From: Lophius americanus
Lineage: Eukaryota; Chordata; Actinopteri; Lophiiformes; Lophiidae
Direction of reading: 5' to 3'
DNA: 64,000 nt
Assembly: GCA_037951165.1 (NCBI GenBank)
Contig: JBBDHG010000116.1
Span: forward strand, 5,653,501-5,717,500
Numbering within the stretch: position 1 is the first letter of the stretch; each line of letters begins with the position of its first letter. The translations under genes were made by a program, and so were the position numbers. Shown in pieces: positions 58,576 through 64,000 of the stretch. The notes beneath the pieces were generated by a model. That model made no database searches and was not told the origin of the DNA. It saw only the letters and a list, made by a program, of their open reading frames with translations.

Positions 58576-59089
58576 ATGTTGACATCTGCTGGCTATGACA
58601 CATCCACGGTTTGAATTTATACCTTTAAAAACATCTTCCACTGGTGATGTTGTTTGAGATATCCACATTAACAAATTATGTTTTTCTAAAATAATAAAAC
58701 ATCCACAGCTTTTGTGTCATTTCCATGACAACTTCTGGGCCCCGTCGGACCACAGAGAACAATGAGGTCACCTTCTGGTTGATGACTCCAAAGATTTGAA
58801 GCTTTAATAACAATATTATTACGAGGGGTGTGCCATGAATCAAATATCATTACGACAAATACGATATGTATTTGGTTGTTACTTTCGTAAAACATAATTA
58901 ATACTCACTAACTTCCATCTTTTTCCTGGGGTCAAACATTCACGCATCAAAATTGACTTCAATTTTTTACCAAAGCTGTCGGCTATATATGGATTCTAGC
59001 CCTATGGATATCCCCAAAAAGTCCCTGAACCCCTGCGTTGTACAAGCAATCCTCCTTATTGAAATCCTTGAATTAAAGGTGAAGTTATG

Positions 59090-59412
59090 TGTTAAAAAAC
59101 AGGTTTTTGTGAAAAGAAAGCCCCTCCAGTGAGTAAAATATGAACATTTAGAGTAAAAGAAGCAACATACACGCTAGAGCTCCTCCAGTCAATTCATGTT
59201 TACCGAAGCCGACTGAATCAGATCCACAACTAGGAAGTTATGTCTGAAAAACAGTGATATTCGTTAAAAAAATAATAGCTTCCCCGAGTGAGTACAATAT
59301 GAACTATTATAATAAAGTCTAATAAATATGTTAGATAGATTTTCTCGAGTTGATTGCTATGCACCAAAGTTGGACCAAATGGGACCAATGGTTGTGGAAC
59401 TATGGGAGAATA
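59090..59412 (+). repeat. Unclassified dispersed repeat, two-unit copy
   Basis: Two half-units about 160 bp apart: gtgagtaaaatatgaacatt ... gctagagctcctccagtcaa, and gtgagtacaatatgaactat ... gatagattttctcgagttga. The end gttggaccaaatgggaccaa, tggttgtggaactatggg matches the family at 46870-47190. Confidence 0.65.
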
Positions 59413-60528
59413 ATAATAATAAATGAATACAACGGAGAATTTCGTTACAATATTGTTGACTTAGTCAAAACACTGAAAGTATAGAGTTTGTTTGACGACG
59501 GTTTTCAGCTGGGTGGAGCTTTTGTTTGGGAAATTTGGACAATGATCTCAATATTTTGTGAAACCACCCAGAATGACTTCCCTCTCAGGGGTTTAAGAGT
59601 GATAGTCATGTGGGAAAAGAAAACTGCTGTGTTGAACACTAATCACAGGTTTTTCTAAACGATCTAACTTCGCTGCTGCTCCATCTCCTATTCAGAGTAC
59701 GCCCTCTCGACAAAATGCCAATGTGTCTATTATATCATAAAGTTGTGCCAGTAAAGAACGTAATTACGTTTATACGTACGAACGTATTATAAAAAAAACT
59801 GAGATCTAAACCAACAATCTCAAAAGAGACTGATACATAAAGGAGGGCTTACTATTTGTAAAGCAACACGCCTCTGTTACTACCTAAAGCGTTATAGAAG
59901 CATTAAATGATAAGGGTAGTCTTATTGCAAAGTAGTATTTACAGTAAAGTCACCTTTGATTAAAACTATACTTACGATGTAAAACTATATCGTCCACATT
60001 TTGCAGGATTTCAAGTATCTCCTTCAAAATAAGAGCACAATGATTGTGCAGCCAAATAGTGCAAACACTGAATTTTTTCCCCTTTTATTTGAATTTATTA
60101 AGACATTAGCAATTCTTATGGGGAACTGAGAAACAACGTAGGTTTTTAATTGGGTGCTGTGACATAAATGAAAACCGGTGCAACCAGTGTAAAAACCTGT
60201 GTGGCGCCATCATCATCAATAATCCCAGTAAACAATAATAATAATAATAATACATTTAACACACAATCAGCCGCCAGGAGACTGACGTGGATTTAAATCA
60301 GTGTTTCTATTATTTGCAGGAGATGAAATTGTCTAAGGCAGAGCTCATGGATCTGGAAATGTTCTGGTGTCGTGGAAATGTTCTGGTGTCAGCCGGGTCA
60401 TCGTCATCGGGCCCCAGCTGTAGGCTGAGAGCTTTAAAGATATCCCGACTGCGTCTGGGATTTCTTTAAAGTAATCGAACATGCTTCATTCTGTCACTCT
60501 GGGCAATGTGGAGACAGAGTTTACTGTA

Positions 60529-60578
<50 letters not shown>
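60529..60578. repeat. (GAT)16 microsatellite
   Basis: About sixteen GAT units. Confidence 0.93.
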
Positions 60579-63298
60579 CGAAGTGACGCCTCACGATCGC
60601 CCGGCTTTGAATTAAAGGCAGTCGTTAACTCTGAAGCTACAAAGACTCTGAAAACAGGAAATGGGCCAATCTTTATTTATTTTTTACTAAACGGTCCTGA
60701 TTTAATCCCGTGGTTTCGGGTCGACTGTGAATGTCCATCAGGGATCCAGCCAGAACCCTATAGTTTTGAACCCGGTAGTACACCATTGGGTTCAGAGACC
60801 AGAACCTAACTGTTCACCAGCTACAGCCAACCTGACAAGGCTTGGTTCTTCTGTGACCCAGCTGACACTGGGCCGGGGGGAGGACACACCCCGGTCCGTT
60901 CACCGCTTCAACACAGAACCAGCGCCGCGGCTGCACAAATGAGGCATGTGTGAAAGTTCTTTAAGAGTGACGAAAGCCATGAGACTGAACGAAAACCGCG
61001 GAGATTCAGGTCACCCACCCGAAGATTCTGCAGATTTGAAGAGGAGTCTATAGACGAGTGATGAAGCTCTGCTTACATATCGCTAGAGAACCTTTTCACG
61101 TGACATATATCATGTCATGTGATCACCTTCATGCAATTGTATTATTAAAACAAGGAGAATAAAATGATACCTGCTGAAAACTCTTCGACACCATTGTTCA
61201 TACGGACTGCAGTTGTTGCCATGGAAACGTGTACACAACGGTCAGAACGTCAAAAAACAAAAGCTGTTAATATCTCAGCAGCTATAAAACACCTTGTTTA
61301 CTGTAGCTTTGGGTTCTGAGCATGTTAGGGTCACCTTTAACTTTATTTGCTGTTCTCGAGGATTCAAGTTTTATTCTTAGTCACATGACCCGAGAGTTAC
61401 GCGAAGCGACCAAGTTTATCAAAATATCACGACATGTCTGTGTATTATTTTGTATTTAATCATTAAATGAAGCAATAAAAAAAGGCGTCCGGGGATGCAT
61501 CACTTCTAAGCGTCCCTCGTAAACACTTCTGTTTCTCAACGTGTTGCGTTGTCGTTTTTACAGCGCGCGTGTTTCGTGACATTGATGGATGCCGTGCGTT
61601 GGCTCCTGCGAGTTCGCTCCTGCGAGTTCGCTCCTTACATTCCTTACCAATTCAGACTAACTCTCTCTCTGTTTCTCTGCACACTGGAGGCTTTCTGTTC
61701 GGGGCCTGTGGTAAACTAGTAGAAAATGTCGGAGCACAGTATGTTACACCACATAGGAGCGCGGCGCCATTTGCACGTCGACAGTGTTTGTGCAATTACT
61801 CTCACTGCCAGGAGCAGGAGGCTGAAAAGACGTTCTGTGCACAGAGTCTGAGAAATTTAAAAAATCTAATTTCACTTCAGGGAAATACAAAATTTGTCGC
61901 CAGCGGTTAGATTTGTACAAAATTCAGTTTCTATTCAGTTCTGATGCGACGTTGGATAAGATACCTCTACAGACATGAAAGGACAAAAACAAATAAAATA
62001 ACAAGTCAAAACCTGGACTTTGTATCTTGTGAAATAGAAAAAGAAGATGAAGCAGAAAAAGAATCCTCTATGATTTGCGAATCGGAAAGTACAACTTCTG
62101 TGTGTCCGGTTTAGTGATGTGAGGCTTTTCTGTTTCATTGGGCCCGCCCCTTTCCTGTATACGCAGACTACGCGCTTTCTCAGTGCATCATGGTCGAGGG
62201 GGGAATCATCATCGGCCGGGGGAAATTAAATTTGAACTTTGAAGAGCTTCACCGGCTAGTATGTAAAAAATAAACTTCTAAAATTCTAATTAATTACAGA
62301 ATTTATCGCAACTTTAGATATAGGGAGGAGGAGAGTCTGTGCCTCCACTTGTTCTGGACAGTCATTCATTCATTCATTTTCTGGAACTGCTCATTCTGGA
62401 CATTTTAAGAAGCTGTTTTTTCCAGAGTCAGACTTTTAGTAATCTTTATATTTTCATACAAGCTTAAATAAAAGCTCATAATACTGATGGAGCTCAGGAT
62501 TGATAAAGAAGAATGCTGCATCGCCTCAAAACAGTTTCACTACAGGAACATAGAGCGTGGCGTTTAGATCAGTAAAGGAAGAGTTCATTTAAAACACATC
62601 CTGACCGATCCTGTCGTCGTGTCGGGAAATGTAAACGATCGATGAACGTTGTCAGTGAACATTAATAAAGTTATGACACTGTCTCATACGTAAATGCGCT
62701 AAAGCGTGTCTCTAAATTGGAAGAGGCTTCCTTCTGTTTTAAAACCCACCCCCAGAAGATGAACGGTGCAGAAAGTAAGCATGCAGACCCAACTCGTGAA
62801 ACCAAAATGAAAACCATCATCCTTTCAGGAAACATCAAGGGCTTTTAAAACATTATATAAGGTATATTTTCAGCTGATTATACACTAAAAACAAAGAATT
62901 ATATAGAAGAATATTACATGCAGATGATTCAAAGAGATACCCCTAACCTTTACACACCGAAAAATCATATTTCATGAGAAAACTCAACACCACAAAGTTC
63001 TCTGCATCGCTGTTTTGTCAACCCACAACTGAAACCTTCAGCGCATAATTCAAATCAGGTGACGCATCCATCCCTGGATTCTGATTTGCTCTAAAAAATC
63101 AGCGGGTCTAATTTGTCGATGACGAATCCGTCCAGCAGGTTTCATGAAATCTGGGTTACAACCAACAAACCCACAAATGAACTAAAGAATCAAAGAATGG
63201 AGAGAGAACACTTTAACCCTCTAGCTTCTGACATCATGTGATCTCTAACCCAAACTCTACTGCTATCTATCCTATAATCTTCTTTATACAGGGAATTA

Positions 63299-63395
63299 TG
63301 GAGTTTAATTATGGAGTTTAATTATGGAGTTTAATTATGGAGTATAATTATGGAGTATAATTATGGAGTTTAATTATGGAGTTTAATTATGAGGT
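63299..63395. repeat. 13-bp minisatellite (ggagtttaattat)
   Basis: About seven units of ggagtttaattat, two with ggagtataattat. Confidence 0.93.
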
Positions 63396-63710
63396 ATAGG
63401 ATCTGAGGTTGAAATGACAAAATACATAACTTGTCCAAAACTCAGGCTGAAGGTAAAATGTCTCTAGTGAGACACCAGGATTAAAGTGAAGGAATAACTG
63501 TCATGTCACAGAGGTGATGTTGTGCTGAAAGGAGTTACACGTACAACATTATTACAACACATGTACAACATTAGTTATGCGGTATATAAAGCCTTTCTAT
63601 GGTTATAAAGATTATTTACGATTAGGGTTAGGGCTCAAACTCAAACGGGTTAAAGGAGGTGTGCTCCTAAAAGAAAGAATATCTGTCTGTGGATGGAGAC
63701 TATTACACCA

Positions 63711-64000
63711 GAGTTGTGTAGAGTTGTGTAGAGTTGTGTAGAGTTGTGTAGGGTTGTGTAGGGTTGTGTAGAGTTGTGTAGAGTTGTGTAGAGTTGTGTA
63801 GAGTTGTGTAGAGTTGTGTAGAGATGTGTAGAGTTGTGTAGAGTTGTGAAGAGTTGTGTAGAGTTGTGTAGAGTTGTGTAGTGTTGTGTAGTGTTGTGTA
63901 GAGTTGTGTAGAGATGTGTAGAGTTGTGTAGAGTTGTGAAGAGTTGTGTAGAGTTGTGTAGTGTTGTGTAGAGTTGTGTAGAGTTGTGTAGAGTTGTGTA
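63711..64000. repeat. 10-bp minisatellite (gagttgtgta), runs off the window
   Basis: Twenty-nine units of gagttgtgta to the window end. Variants are gggttgtgta, gagatgtgta, gtgttgtgta and gagttgtgaa. The order of variants at 63831-63870 recurs near 63911-63960, suggesting block duplication. The true length is unknown because the array continues past position 64000. Confidence 0.97.

Larger units (their letters stand above)
54721..64000. other. Region upstream of afap1
   Basis: No gene is supported on either strand. It contains an L2-like RT fragment (54970-55310), three copies of the unclassified dispersed repeat, long TG and CA arrays, a GAT repeat and two terminal minisatellites. The tracts 56700-58050, 58700-59050, 59450-60500 and 60600-63250 show nothing I recognise; 61560-61640 holds a 14-bp duplication (cgagttcgctcctg). 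Confidence 0.75.

Overview
The window is vertebrate nuclear DNA, almost certainly from a teleost fish. It is intron-rich and full of microsatellites, and the repeat fossils are typical of fish: L2/Rex-like LINE fragments, an L1-like ORF1 remnant, a Tc1-type transposase relic, tRNA-derived SINE-like pieces and small inverted-repeat elements. Two introns of about 80 bp beside others of 20 kb also fit a compact teleost genome. No operons, CRISPR arrays or bacterial features are present.

One protein-coding gene is supported. It is afap1 (actin filament-associated protein 1, AFAP-110), on the minus strand from about 54.7 kb down past position 1. Eight coding exons can be placed to the base because acceptor, donor and codon phase agree at every junction: 34876-34748 (start codon at 34874), 34166-34084, 12083-11975, 11893-11682, 11602-11423, 7282-7196, 5357-5282 and 554-402. 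Spliced, they give 342 codons plus one base. This covers the N-terminal region, the proline-rich Src-SH3 ligand, the tyrosine SH2-ligand motif, the acidic linker, the whole first PH domain and the basic inter-PH linker. The second PH domain, leucine zipper and actin-binding C terminus must lie left of position 1. A probable first exon and promoter lies at about 54369-54720.

Layout: 1-401 is a partial intron with a truncated MITE-like element. 402-12083 holds six coding exons, whose introns carry minisatellites, LINE tails and a Tc1 relic. 12084-34083 is a 22-kb intron with LINE and SINE debris, a tRNA-Arg pseudogene and a 1.2-kb minisatellite. 34084-34876 holds the first two coding exons. 34877-54368 is the inferred 19.5-kb intron 1, with paired inverted MITE-like elements and a 1-kb minisatellite of 32-bp units. 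From 54.7 kb to the end is upstream DNA with repeats, ending in a 10-bp minisatellite that runs off the window.

I found no convincing new multi-gene system. The most interesting points are the tiny exon carrying the SH3 ligand, a possible 13-residue N-terminal extension from exon 1, an unclassified dispersed repeat seen five times, inverted MITE-like pairs, and a minisatellite open in all three minus-strand frames.
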